Below, piece by piece: positions 43,542 through 51,819 of a stretch of DNA of 64,000 nt. The translations under genes were made by a program, and so were the position numbers. The notes under the pieces are model-generated. The model was not told the DNA's origin, ran no database searches, and saw nothing but the letters and a program-made list of their open reading frames with translations. The stretch is taken from NCBI RefSeq assembly GCF_000931445.1, contig NZ_CP010849.1:3100001-3164000 (forward strand), read 5' to 3'. The stretch is from Streptomyces cyaneogriseus subsp. noncyanogenus (GTDB lineage: Bacteria; Actinomycetota; Actinomycetes; Streptomycetales; Streptomycetaceae). How positions within the stretch are numbered: the first letter of the stretch is position 1; every line of letters starts with the position of its first letter.

Positions 43542-46500
43542 ATGCAGATCCGGCTGACCGTCGTAGACCCGCTGGGCCCGTCCCCGACGGCGCGGGGCAG
43601 CGCCGCGAGGTGCGACGTGCTGGTGACGGCGCCCGCCGGCACGGCCCTGGCCGCGGTCGCGTCGGCGCTGGCCTCGGCGGTCCCCGGCGGTGACGGCTCC
43701 GGCGCCCCCGTGCTGTACGCCGGGGCGCAGCGACTGGACGCGCAGCGCTGCACGCTGGGCGAGCCCCCGCTGATCGACGGGGCCGTGCTCCACGTGGGTG
43801 CCCCGGGCGATCCCGAGCCCCACCCCGAGGCGCCCGACGCCCCCACCCAGCTCCACGTGGTCGCCGGCCCCGACGCGGGCGGCGTCCACCTGCTGCACGG
43901 CGGCCAGATCCACATCGGCCGCTCCGGGGACGCCGACGTCGCGCTCGACGACCCCGACGTCTCCCGGATGCACTGCGCGGTGACCGTCGGCGCCGACGGC
44001 CGGGTCACCGTCGCCGACCTCGGCTCCACCAACGGCACGGCCCTGGACGGCGCCCCCGTGGGCGACCGCCCGGTCCGGTTCGCGCCGGGCGCCCTGCTGC
44101 GGATCGGGGAGTCGGCGCTGCGGCTGGTCCCGGCGGCGCGGGGCGCAGGGGCGCGGGTCGGGACGACGCCGGACGGGGAGGGCCATGTGCGGCTGTCCCG
44201 GAGCCGAGGCGGCGCAGACGGCCAGGGCGGCCCGGACGGCGGGGCGTACGGAGGCTCCGGCGGGGCGTCCCCCGGCGCACTGATCCCCCACGCGCGCGCG
44301 GGGGACGGGCCGGGCACTCCCGCCGGGGGCCCGGCGGGTCCCGCCGGGCGCACCCACCACGCCTACGGCCCGGCCGGTCACGCCGACGGCGCGGCGGGCC
44401 GATCCGCGCCCGCCCCGGCCGGCGGGCCGCTGGTCCCCGGCCAGGCCGCGGCACCGCGGATCGAACACTCCGGCACGGGCCCGGCGGCGGGCGGGCACCC
44501 GGCCCCCGGCTCCGGTACGGCGGCCGAGGCGGCCCGCGGGGCCGCCCGGCCCGCGGCTCCCGGGCCGGAGGACCCGTACGCGGGGCGGTCCGGCGCCCCC
44601 TCCCCCGGCGCGCCCGCCGCGGCGGCGGACGGCGCGGCGGCGGACGGCGCGGCGGCGGACGGCGCCAACCGCAAGGGCACACCGCTGCGCGGGACCGAGG
44701 TGCCGCCGGGTGTCCGGCGGCGCGGCGGCCTCGCGGCCTGGGCGCGCCGGCTGGCCGGGGGCCGCGGCGACACCGGCGGCACCGGGCAGGAGCCGTACGG
44801 CGAGGGACCGGCCGGGGCGGCGGTGGCCTCGGCGGCCCCCTTCCCGGCGCCGGAGACCTGGCCGGACCCGGCCGCGCTGCTGCTGACGGCGCTGGCGCCG
44901 GGGCCTCGGCTGTGGGAGCGCGGGCCGGGGCATCCCGAGGCGCTCGCCGTGCGGCTCGGCACGGCCGACCGGGCGGCGCCCGACGGCTCCGGGCTGCTGC
45001 CCGCCGTGCCGGTGACCGCCGGGCTGCGCGAGGTCGGGTCGCTGGGGCTGGCCGGCCCCCGCGCGCGGCTCACCGGGCTGGCCCGCGCGGTCCTGGCCCA
45101 GCTCGCCGCGCTGCACTCCCCCGACCTGCTGGAGATCGTCCTGATCAGCGCCGACCGCGCCCGCCCCCTGGAGGAGCGCGCCGCGGAGTGGTCCTGGCTG
45201 GGCTGGCTGCCCCATGTGCGCCCGGGCCACGGCCAGGACTGCCGGCTGCTGCTCGCGCACGACCACGAGCAGGCCGCGGCCCGTACCCAGGAGCTGCTGC
45301 GGCGCCTGGAGGACCACCTCACGGACCCGGGACGGCCCGGCGGCGGCGCCGCACCGGCACCGGCGACCGCGCCGGCCCCCGTCATCCCGGCCCAGCCGAC
45401 CGCCGCCTCCCTCGGCGGCCCCGCGGCGGCCGGCGCACCCGCCGGCCGGGACCGGGACGCCGCCCGGCGCCCCGCGTGGGTCCGCGCGGACGACGGGACC
45501 CCGGCGCCCGCCGGGACCGGGGGCACCGGCGGCCTCGGCGCCGCCGAGGGAGCCGGCCCGGCGATCTGGACCCGCGGCCCGGCGGCGGCCCCCGTGCCCG
45601 GCGGCACCGGCGCGCCCGGCGGAGCGGACCCGACCGCCTGGACCGGCGGAACGCTCAGCGCCTCCGGACACCCCCGCGCGACCGGCGCCCCCAGCCCGGC
45701 CGCCGGGGCCGACCCGACCGCCTGGACCAGCGGAACGCTCACCACCCCCGGCCACGCCCAGGCGACCGGCGACCCCGTCCCCTCCTCCGGCTTCCCCGGC
45801 CCGTACACGGTGGTCGTCGTGGACGGGGACCCGCGGGACGCCGACGTGCGCGACGCGCTGGCGCGGCTGGCGCTGGAGGGACCGCGGGCCGGCATCCACC
45901 TGATGTGCCTGGCCGAGACTCCCGCAGCCTCCCCGGCGTCCCCGGTGGCGGAGACGTACGAAGCCGCCTGCGCGGTCTCGCCGGTGTTCCGCGCGTGCGG
46001 GGCGGTGGCGCTGCTCAGCGGCGACGTGGCCACGGCCCTGCGGCTGCTGCGCGTCGCCCGCGCGGGCGGGGCCCCGGCCGGTCCGGTCGGCCACGGCACC
46101 GTCGCCACCGTGGACGCCGTCTCCCCGGCCTGGGCCGAGCGGTTCGCGCGGGCGCTCGCGCCGCTGCGGCCGGGCGGTGCCGACGGCGGCGGTGACGCGC
46201 GGCAGGCGCGCGTGTCCGCGCCGCTGCCCCGGTCCGCGCGGCTCCTGGACGAGCTCGGGCTGGCCCGTGCCACCCCGGCGTCGCTGATGGCGCGGTGGGC
46301 CGCCGCGGCCGACGACCCGGCGGCGCTCGGCGGGCGGGCACACGCCGTGCTGGGCGTCGGGCCGCGCGGCCCGGTCGGCGTGGACCTCGCCGCCGAGGGG
46401 CCCCACCTGCTGGTCGAGGGCCCGCCGGGCAGCGGCCGTACGGAACTGCTGCGGGCCCTGGTCGCCTCGCTGGCCTCCGCCGAGCGGCCCGACCGCCTCG

Positions 46501-47375
46501 GCATCGTCCTGATCGACGGCCGGGACAGCGCCGGTGCCGCGGGCGGCGGCGCCGGCGAGGGGTTGCGGGTCTGTACGGACGTGCCGCACGTCACCACCCA
46601 TCTGAGCGCCAACGACCCGGTGCGGATGCGGGAGTTCGCCCAGTCGCTGAGCGCGGAGCTCAAGCGGCGCGCGGAACTGCTGGGGCGGTCCGAGTTCGCC
46701 GAGTGGCACACCCACCGGGAGGTGTCGGGCCGCATGGTCGCGCAGCGCACGGGGCCGGGCGCCCCGGAGGCGGCCGGCGCCGGGGACCTGGACGCCCCGC
46801 CCAGCGCCACCCTGCGGCTGCGCCCCGGAGCGGCCCGGCGGCGCGCGGAGCCCGCGCCGCCGCCGCTGCCCCGGCTGGTGGTGGTCGTGGACGACCTGGA
46901 CGCCCTGGTCGCGCCCGCGCTCGGCTCGCCGGGGCGGCCCGCGGCCGGTTCGGTGATGCGGGCGCTGGAGGCCGTCGCGCGGGACGGCGAGCGGCTCGGC
47001 GTGCACCTGGTGGCGGCCACGGGCCCCGGCGGCCGTACGGCGCAGTCGGAACCGGCCCGCCGGGCTGCCCTGCGGGTGACGCTGGACGCCCCCGTGCCGG
47101 GACCGGAGGAACCGGCGCCGGGGCGCGGGCGGCTGGCCCGCCCCGACGGGCGGACCGTGCCCTTCCAGGGCGGCCGGGTGACGGGCCGCATCCCGCGGAC
47201 GGCGACCCTGCGCCCCACCGTCGTACCGCTGGAGTGGCACCGCATGGGCGACCCGCCCGCCCGCCGCCCCGTGCGGGAGCTGGGCAACGGCCCGACGGAT
47301 CTGGCCCTGCTGGCCAGTGCCCTGGAGCGGGCGGCGCGGGAGGTCTCGGCGGCGGCGGTGGCGCCCCTGGTGTGA
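43542..47375 (+). CDS. FHA-domain protein with EccC/FtsK-SpoIIIE-like ATPase module
   Basis: This 1277-residue protein has an N-terminal domain (1-95) and an FHA phosphothreonine-binding domain (about 103-195; GR 126-127, SRMH 141-144, GSTNGT 161-166). A long Gly/Ala/Pro linker comes next. An EssC/EccC-like middle region (PVTAGLREVGSLGLAGPRARL; LAALHSPDLLEIVLIS; WLGWLPHVRPG) precedes a P-loop domain. Its Walker A is GPPGSGRT (960-967), with Arg replacing the usual Lys; LVVVVDDLDALV resembles Walker B. No membrane helices are evident, unlike EccC, and no Esx genes are near. Divergent pkaA suggests phospho-dependent control. Function is unknown. Confidence 0.85.
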   Translation: MQIRLTVVDPLGPSPTARGSAARCDVLVTAPAGTALAAVASALASAVPGGDGSGAPVLYAGAQRLDAQRCTLGEPPLIDGAVLHVGAPGDPEPHPEAPDAPTQLHVVAGPDAGGVHLLHGGQIHIGRSGDADVALDDPDVSRMHCAVTVGADGRVTVADLGSTNGTALDGAPVGDRPVRFAPGALLRIGESALRLVPAARGAGARVGTTPDGEGHVRLSRSRGGADGQGGPDGGAYGGSGGASPGALIPHARAGDGPGTPAGGPAGPAGRTHHAYGPAGHADGAAGRSAPAPAGGPLVPGQAAAPRIEHSGTGPAAGGHPAPGSGTAAEAARGAARPAAPGPEDPYAGRSGAPSPGAPAAAADGAAADGAAADGANRKGTPLRGTEVPPGVRRRGGLAAWARRLAGGRGDTGGTGQEPYGEGPAGAAVASAAPFPAPETWPDPAALLLTALAPGPRLWERGPGHPEALAVRLGTADRAAPDGSGLLPAVPVTAGLREVGSLGLAGPRARLTGLARAVLAQLAALHSPDLLEIVLISADRARPLEERAAEWSWLGWLPHVRPGHGQDCRLLLAHDHEQAAARTQELLRRLEDHLTDPGRPGGGAAPAPATAPAPVIPAQPTAASLGGPAAAGAPAGRDRDAARRPAWVRADDGTPAPAGTGGTGGLGAAEGAGPAIWTRGPAAAPVPGGTGAPGGADPTAWTGGTLSASGHPRATGAPSPAAGADPTAWTSGTLTTPGHAQATGDPVPSSGFPGPYTVVVVDGDPRDADVRDALARLALEGPRAGIHLMCLAETPAASPASPVAETYEAACAVSPVFRACGAVALLSGDVATALRLLRVARAGGAPAGPVGHGTVATVDAVSPAWAERFARALAPLRPGGADGGGDARQARVSAPLPRSARLLDELGLARATPASLMARWAAAADDPAALGGRAHAVLGVGPRGPVGVDLAAEGPHLLVEGPPGSGRTELLRALVASLASAERPDRLGIVLIDGRDSAGAAGGGAGEGLRVCTDVPHVTTHLSANDPVRMREFAQSLSAELKRRAELLGRSEFAEWHTHREVSGRMVAQRTGPGAPEAAGAGDLDAPPSATLRLRPGAARRRAEPAPPPLPRLVVVVDDLDALVAPALGSPGRPAAGSVMRALEAVARDGERLGVHLVAATGPGGRTAQSEPARRAALRVTLDAPVPGPEEPAPGRGRLARPDGRTVPFQGGRVTGRIPRTATLRPTVVPLEWHRMGDPPARRPVRELGNGPTDLALLASALERAAREVSAAAVAPLV

Positions 47376-47540
47376 CACCGGGGCACGCCCGGGCCGTGGT
47401 GCGCCCGTGCCTGGTCACGAGGGGGTCACGATCTTCCGTCCGACACCGGATGCGCTCTTGCCGCCCGCAACCCCGGCGGCGTACACAGAGCGCACGGAAG
47501 AGCGCGGAACGTTCGACGAGGAACGAAGAACGGGGCAGCG

Positions 47541-48938
47541 ATGCGCACCACGAGCCGCACCATCGGGACACGCAGGACCGCCGGGAAGACCACCAGAGCC
47601 GTGACCGCCCTCGCCGCGGGGGCGCTCGCGTTCTCGCTGACCGCCTGCGGGGGCGGTGACGACGGCGACAAGGACAAGGAGGACGGGCCGAGCGGCGGGA
47701 CCGAGGCGGCCCCCTCGGTCACCCTGCCGAAGCTGGACGGGGCGTCCCTGGAGGTCGCCGCCGTCTGGACCGGTACCGAACAGGCCAACTTCAAGAAGGT
47801 CCTCGCGGAGTTCGAGAAGCGCACGGGCGCGAAGGTGACCTTCGTGCCCGCCCAGGACCCGATCATCAACTTCCTCGGCTCCAAGATCGCGGGCGGCCAG
47901 CCGCCGGACGTCGCGATGCTGCCGCAGCCCGGTGCCATCAAGCAGGCCGTCGACAAGGGCTGGGCCAAGCCGCTGGGCGCGGAGGCGGTCAAGGAGCTCG
48001 GCGAGAACTACTCGCGGGGCTGGCAGGACATCGGCAAGGTCGGCGGCAAGCAGTACGGGGTGTACTACAAGGCCGCCAACAAGTCCCTGATCTGGTACAA
48101 CGCGCAGGTGTTCGAGAACGCGGGCGCGAGCGAGCCCACGACCTGGGACGAGCTGCTGACCACGGCCCGGACGGTCTACGACTCCGGCGTCACCCCGTTC
48201 TCGATCGGCGGCGCCGACGGCTGGACCCTCACCGACTGGTTCGAGAACGTCTATCTCTCGCAGGCGGGCCCGGAGAAGTACGACCGGTTGGCCAAGCACG
48301 AGATCAAGTGGACGGACCCCTCGGTGAAGGAGGCGCTGACCACCCTCGCGGAGATCTGGGGCGAGAAGGACTACCTCGCGGGCGGCGCGCGCGGCGCGCT
48401 CCAGACGGAGTTCCCGGGCTCGGTGACCCAGACCTTCACCGGCGGTGACCAGCCCAAGGCGGGCATGGTCTACGAGGGCGACTTCGTGCAGGTCAACATC
48501 GGGGAGACGGAAGCCGAGGTCGGCACGGACGCGAAGGTGTTCCCGTTCCCGGCCGTCGGTGACACCGCGCCGGTGGTCTCCGGCGGTGACGCGGCCGTCG
48601 TCCTGAAGGACTCCAAGGCGGCGCAGGCCCTGGCCACCTTCCTGGCCTCGCCGGACGCGGCGACGATCCAGGCGAAGCTCGGCGGCTACCTGTCCCCGAA
48701 CAAGAATGTGAAGGCGTCGGCCTACCCGAACGACGTGCAGCGCAAGATCGCCGAGGCGCTCGTCGCGGCCGGTGACGACTTCCGCTTCGACATGTCGGAC
48801 CAGGCCCCGCAGGCTTTCGGCGGCACGCCCGGCAAGGGCGAGTGGAAGGTGCTCCAGGACTTCCTGAAGAACCCGAAGGACGTCGCGGGCGCCCAGCGCA
48901 AGCTGGAGGCCGAGGCGGCCGCCGCGTACGGAGGCTGA
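47541..48938 (+). CDS. Extracellular sugar-binding lipoprotein of an ABC importer
   Basis: This 465-residue solute-binding protein has a signal peptide and lipobox LTAC (Cys36), then a Gly/Asp/Lys linker. The family 1 fold follows (WTGTEQANFKKVLAEFEKRTGAKVTF; DVAMLPQPGAIKQ; NKSLIWYN). The start at 47541 has GGGGCAG about 4 bases upstream. It heads a three-gene operon with two permeases and no ATPase. It resembles alpha-glucoside-type binding proteins, but the substrate is not defined. Confidence 0.9.
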   Translation: MRTTSRTIGTRRTAGKTTRAVTALAAGALAFSLTACGGGDDGDKDKEDGPSGGTEAAPSVTLPKLDGASLEVAAVWTGTEQANFKKVLAEFEKRTGAKVTFVPAQDPIINFLGSKIAGGQPPDVAMLPQPGAIKQAVDKGWAKPLGAEAVKELGENYSRGWQDIGKVGGKQYGVYYKAANKSLIWYNAQVFENAGASEPTTWDELLTTARTVYDSGVTPFSIGGADGWTLTDWFENVYLSQAGPEKYDRLAKHEIKWTDPSVKEALTTLAEIWGEKDYLAGGARGALQTEFPGSVTQTFTGGDQPKAGMVYEGDFVQVNIGETEAEVGTDAKVFPFPAVGDTAPVVSGGDAAVVLKDSKAAQALATFLASPDAATIQAKLGGYLSPNKNVKASAYPNDVQRKIAEALVAAGDDFRFDMSDQAPQAFGGTPGKGEWKVLQDFLKNPKDVAGAQRKLEAEAAAAYGG

Positions 48939-48942
48939 CGGG

Positions 48943-50289
48943 ATGCCGCCGGCCAGCGCGGCAGGGGCCCCGCCGGTCCCTGCCGCCCCCACGTCGCACA
49001 AGAGCGTGACGGGCACCCGCAAGACGGTGGCGGCGCTGTTCCTGCTGCCCGCCCTGGTGCTGCTCGGCGCGCTCGTGGTCTACCCGATCGGGTACTCCGT
49101 CGTCCGCAGCTTCTACGACCAGTCCGGCGACGGCTTCGCCGGAGTCGACAACTACCGGGCCCTGTTCACCGACGACGGCATCCGCACCGCCCTGAAGAAC
49201 AACATCGTCTGGGTGGTCTTCGCACCGGCGGTCTCCACCGCGCTCGGCCTGATCTTCGCGGTGCTGACCGAGCGGGTGCGCTGGGGCACGGCGTTCAAGC
49301 TCGTCGTCTTCATGCCGATGGCCATCTCGATGCTGGCGGCCGGCATCATCTTCCGCCTGGTGTACGACCAGGACCCGGACAAGGGCGTCGCCAACGCGGT
49401 CTGGGTCGGTGTGCACGACACCTTCGCGCAGTCCTCGGCGTTCCCGAAGGCGCACCCGGGCCGCGAGTCGCCGCTCGAGGCCGCCGGCGGGGGCGCGTTC
49501 GTCACCAGGGAGCCGGTCCGCGCCGGTGAGCCCGTCACGCTGCCGCTGGTCGGCGTGGCGCCCGACGTGATGCCCGACGACGCCGAGCGGGCGGCGGCGC
49601 CCGTGGCCGAGCCGGGGAAGGTCACCGGCACCACCTGGCAGGACTTCACCCGCGGCAAGGGCGTCGGCACGCCGGGCGGCGTCGACGCCTCCGAGCTGGG
49701 CTACGCCGGGATGCGGATCGAGGCCGTCAAGGACGGCCGGGTCGTCGCCTCCACGACGGCCGCGGACGACGGCACCTTCACCCTGCCCGCCGCGGCCGAC
49801 GGGGCGGTGCTGCGGCTGCCCGCCGACAACTTCAAGGAGCCGTACAACGGCCTGGAGTGGCTCGGTCCGTCGCTGGTCACCCCGGCGATCATCGGGGCGT
49901 ACGTGTGGATGTGGGCGGGCTTCGCCATGGTCCTGATCGCGGCCGGCCTGGCGAGCGTCCCCCGGGAGCTGCTGGAGGCGGCCCGGGTCGACGGTGCGGG
50001 CGAGTGGCAGGTCTTCCGCAGGGTCACCGTGCCGCTGCTCGCCCCGGTCCTCGCGGTGGTCGCCGTCACCTTGATGATCAACGTGCTGAAGGTGTTCGAC
50101 CTGGTGTTCATCATCGCCCCCGGTTCCTCCCAGGACGACGCCAACGTGCTCGCCCTGGAGCTGTACCGCAAGGGCTTCGCGGCGGACCAGCCGGGCATCG
50201 CCAGCGCGATCGCGGTGTTCCTGCTGCTGCTCGTCATCCCGGTGATGTGGTTCAACATCCGTCGGCTCAGGCGGGAGGTGCGGCGATGA
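48943..50289 (+). CDS. Sugar ABC permease (MalF type) with large extracellular loop
   Basis: This 448-residue permease has three membrane helices (about 28-50, 85-108, 118-141) and then an insert of about 160 residues (143-305), followed by three more helices. The EAA loop is ELLEAARVDGAGEWQVFRRVTVP (342-364). E. coli MalF also has a large outer loop (P2) between helices 3 and 4 that docks the binding protein. The insert here is different in sequence and includes VKDGRVVASTTAADDGTFTL, resembling a carboxypeptidase-regulatory beta-sandwich. GGAGG lies 8 bases before the ATG, and the stop overlaps the next gene. Confidence 0.88.
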   Translation: MPPASAAGAPPVPAAPTSHKSVTGTRKTVAALFLLPALVLLGALVVYPIGYSVVRSFYDQSGDGFAGVDNYRALFTDDGIRTALKNNIVWVVFAPAVSTALGLIFAVLTERVRWGTAFKLVVFMPMAISMLAAGIIFRLVYDQDPDKGVANAVWVGVHDTFAQSSAFPKAHPGRESPLEAAGGGAFVTREPVRAGEPVTLPLVGVAPDVMPDDAERAAAPVAEPGKVTGTTWQDFTRGKGVGTPGGVDASELGYAGMRIEAVKDGRVVASTTAADDGTFTLPAAADGAVLRLPADNFKEPYNGLEWLGPSLVTPAIIGAYVWMWAGFAMVLIAAGLASVPRELLEAARVDGAGEWQVFRRVTVPLLAPVLAVVAVTLMINVLKVFDLVFIIAPGSSQDDANVLALELYRKGFAADQPGIASAIAVFLLLLVIPVMWFNIRRLRREVRR

Positions 50290-51200
50290 CGGCACGGTCC
50301 GAGGCGGTCGCGAAGGCGGCCGTCCCCAGCGCGGCGGTCCCGGCGCGGCGGTCGTCGCTGGGCGCGCGGCTCGCGCAGGGCGTCAGCGGCGGTCTGGTAC
50401 GCGTGTTCCTCGTCGTCGTCGGCCTGTTCTGGCTGGTGCCGACGTTCGGGCTGCTGCTGTCCTCGCTGCGCACCCCGCGGGACATGGCGGCGAGCGGCTG
50501 GTGGGAGGTGTTCACCGAGCCCGCCCAGCTCACCTTCGCAAGCTACGAGCAGTTGCTGGAGAACGGCGACATCACCGGCTCGCTCGTCAACACCGTGCTG
50601 ATCACGGTTCCGGCGACCGTGCTCGTCGTCGTCATCGGCTCCCTCGCGGGTTACGCGTTCGCGTGGATGGAGTTCCCCGGCCGCGACTGGTGGTTCCTCG
50701 CCGTGGTGGGGCTGCTGGTGGTGCCGGTGCAGGTGGCGCTCATCCCGATCGCCGAACTCTTCGGCGAGATCGGCCTGTTCGGCTCGATCATCGGGGTGAT
50801 CCTGTTCCACGTCGGTTTCGGCCTGCCGTTCGCGGTGTTCCTGCTGCGGAACTTCTTCGCGGAGATCCCGAAGGAGCTGCTGGAGGCGGCGCGGCTGGAC
50901 GGCGCGGGCGAACTGCGCCTGTTCGCCCGGGTGGTCATGCCGCTGGGCGGCCCGGCCATCGCGAGCCTGGGCATCTTCCAGTTCCTGTGGGTGTGGAACG
51001 ACATGCTGGTCGCGCTGATCTTCACCGACTCGGGGAGCCAGCCGATCACGGTCGCGTTGCAGACCCAGGTGCGGCAGTTCGGCAACAACATCGACGTGCT
51101 GGCGCCGGGGGCGTTCATCTCGATGGTGATCCCGCTGGCGGTGTTCTTCGCCTTCCAGCGGCAGTTCGTCTCCGGCGTGATGGCGGGCGCCGTCAAGTAG
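50286..51200 (+). CDS. Sugar ABC transporter permease, MalG type
   Basis: A 304-residue permease has six membrane helices and the EAA loop ELLEAARLDGAGELRLFARVVMP. Its ATG overlaps the stop of the partner permease (ATGA). It ends the second sugar-import operon, which also lacks an ATPase and probably uses the shared ATPase MsiK encoded elsewhere. Confidence 0.9.
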   Translation: MTARSEAVAKAAVPSAAVPARRSSLGARLAQGVSGGLVRVFLVVVGLFWLVPTFGLLLSSLRTPRDMAASGWWEVFTEPAQLTFASYEQLLENGDITGSLVNTVLITVPATVLVVVIGSLAGYAFAWMEFPGRDWWFLAVVGLLVVPVQVALIPIAELFGEIGLFGSIIGVILFHVGFGLPFAVFLLRNFFAEIPKELLEAARLDGAGELRLFARVVMPLGGPAIASLGIFQFLWVWNDMLVALIFTDSGSQPITVALQTQVRQFGNNIDVLAPGAFISMVIPLAVFFAFQRQFVSGVMAGAVK

Positions 51201-51219
51201 GGCGGGTGCGAGGACGGTT

Positions 51220-51245
51220 GGGGCGGGCCGGCGACGGCCCGCCCC
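51220..51245 (+). terminator. Terminator after the second sugar-import operon
   Basis: A perfect 10-bp stem (GGGGCGGGCC with GGCCCGCCCC) and a 6-base loop lie 20 bases after the MalG-type permease stop and are followed by TTCGC. Confidence 0.75.
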
Positions 51246-51332
51246 TTCGCGTGCGTGTCCCCCGTATGCCGTAGGGGCCGTAACCCCGTCACTCCATCGG
51301 CCGTTCCCGGGGCCGAACGCCCGCGCCGACCC

Positions 51333-51668
51333 ATGGATGTCCCCGTGCCCCGGTTCCGTGTCACCGCCCCCGCGTACCGAGTCCAGGCGTATCCGCACAC
51401 CTGTCCGGGGCCGGTGCCCGCCCGGCCGTGGTCCGGCCCGGAGTTCCGCGAACGGTTGCGCCGGTACGGCGACGGGCACGCCGCCGCGCACGCCACCGAG
51501 TGCGCCGTCGCGCGCGCCGTCCGCCGCGCCGTGCCCGGCGAGAGCGGTCCGCCGCCCCCGGTGCCGCCCGGCGAGCGGCGTCCGGCCCCGGGCGCGACGG
51601 CGGCGCGCGCGGCGCGCGCCACCGTGGAGCAACCCGCCGGTCCGCGCACCGTCACCGAGAGCCTCTGA
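51333..51668 (+). CDS. Small hypothetical protein, possibly coding
   Basis: A 111-residue frame starts MDVPVPRFRVTAPAYRVQAYPHT and has a strong G/C preference at third codon positions, typical of real Streptomyces genes. There is no clear ribosome site. It is Arg/Ala/Pro-rich with no recognised domain; REFRERLRRYGDGHAAAHATECAVARAVRRA may form helices. It precedes the glycosyltransferase genes on the same strand. Confidence 0.45.
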   Translation: MDVPVPRFRVTAPAYRVQAYPHTCPGPVPARPWSGPEFRERLRRYGDGHAAAHATECAVARAVRRAVPGESGPPPPVPPGERRPAPGATAARAARATVEQPAGPRTVTESL

Positions 51669-51819
51669 CCGCCGTTGTCCCTTCGGGAGTCCGCATGTCC
51701 CGCAGCTCGTCGCGGCCCACTCCGACCCGGCCGTCCACCCGCCGGCCGGCGGGCCGGCCCGGCCGCCGCCGCGCCGGCTGAGGCGGCGGCTGGTGAAGAA
51801 CGACGACAGAGAGAGCGCA

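Noticed and set aside
43485..47378. A 1297-codon minus-strand open frame opposite the FHA/EccC-like gene
   Set aside because: No domain is recognisable, whereas the plus strand shows clear FHA and EssC-like motifs.
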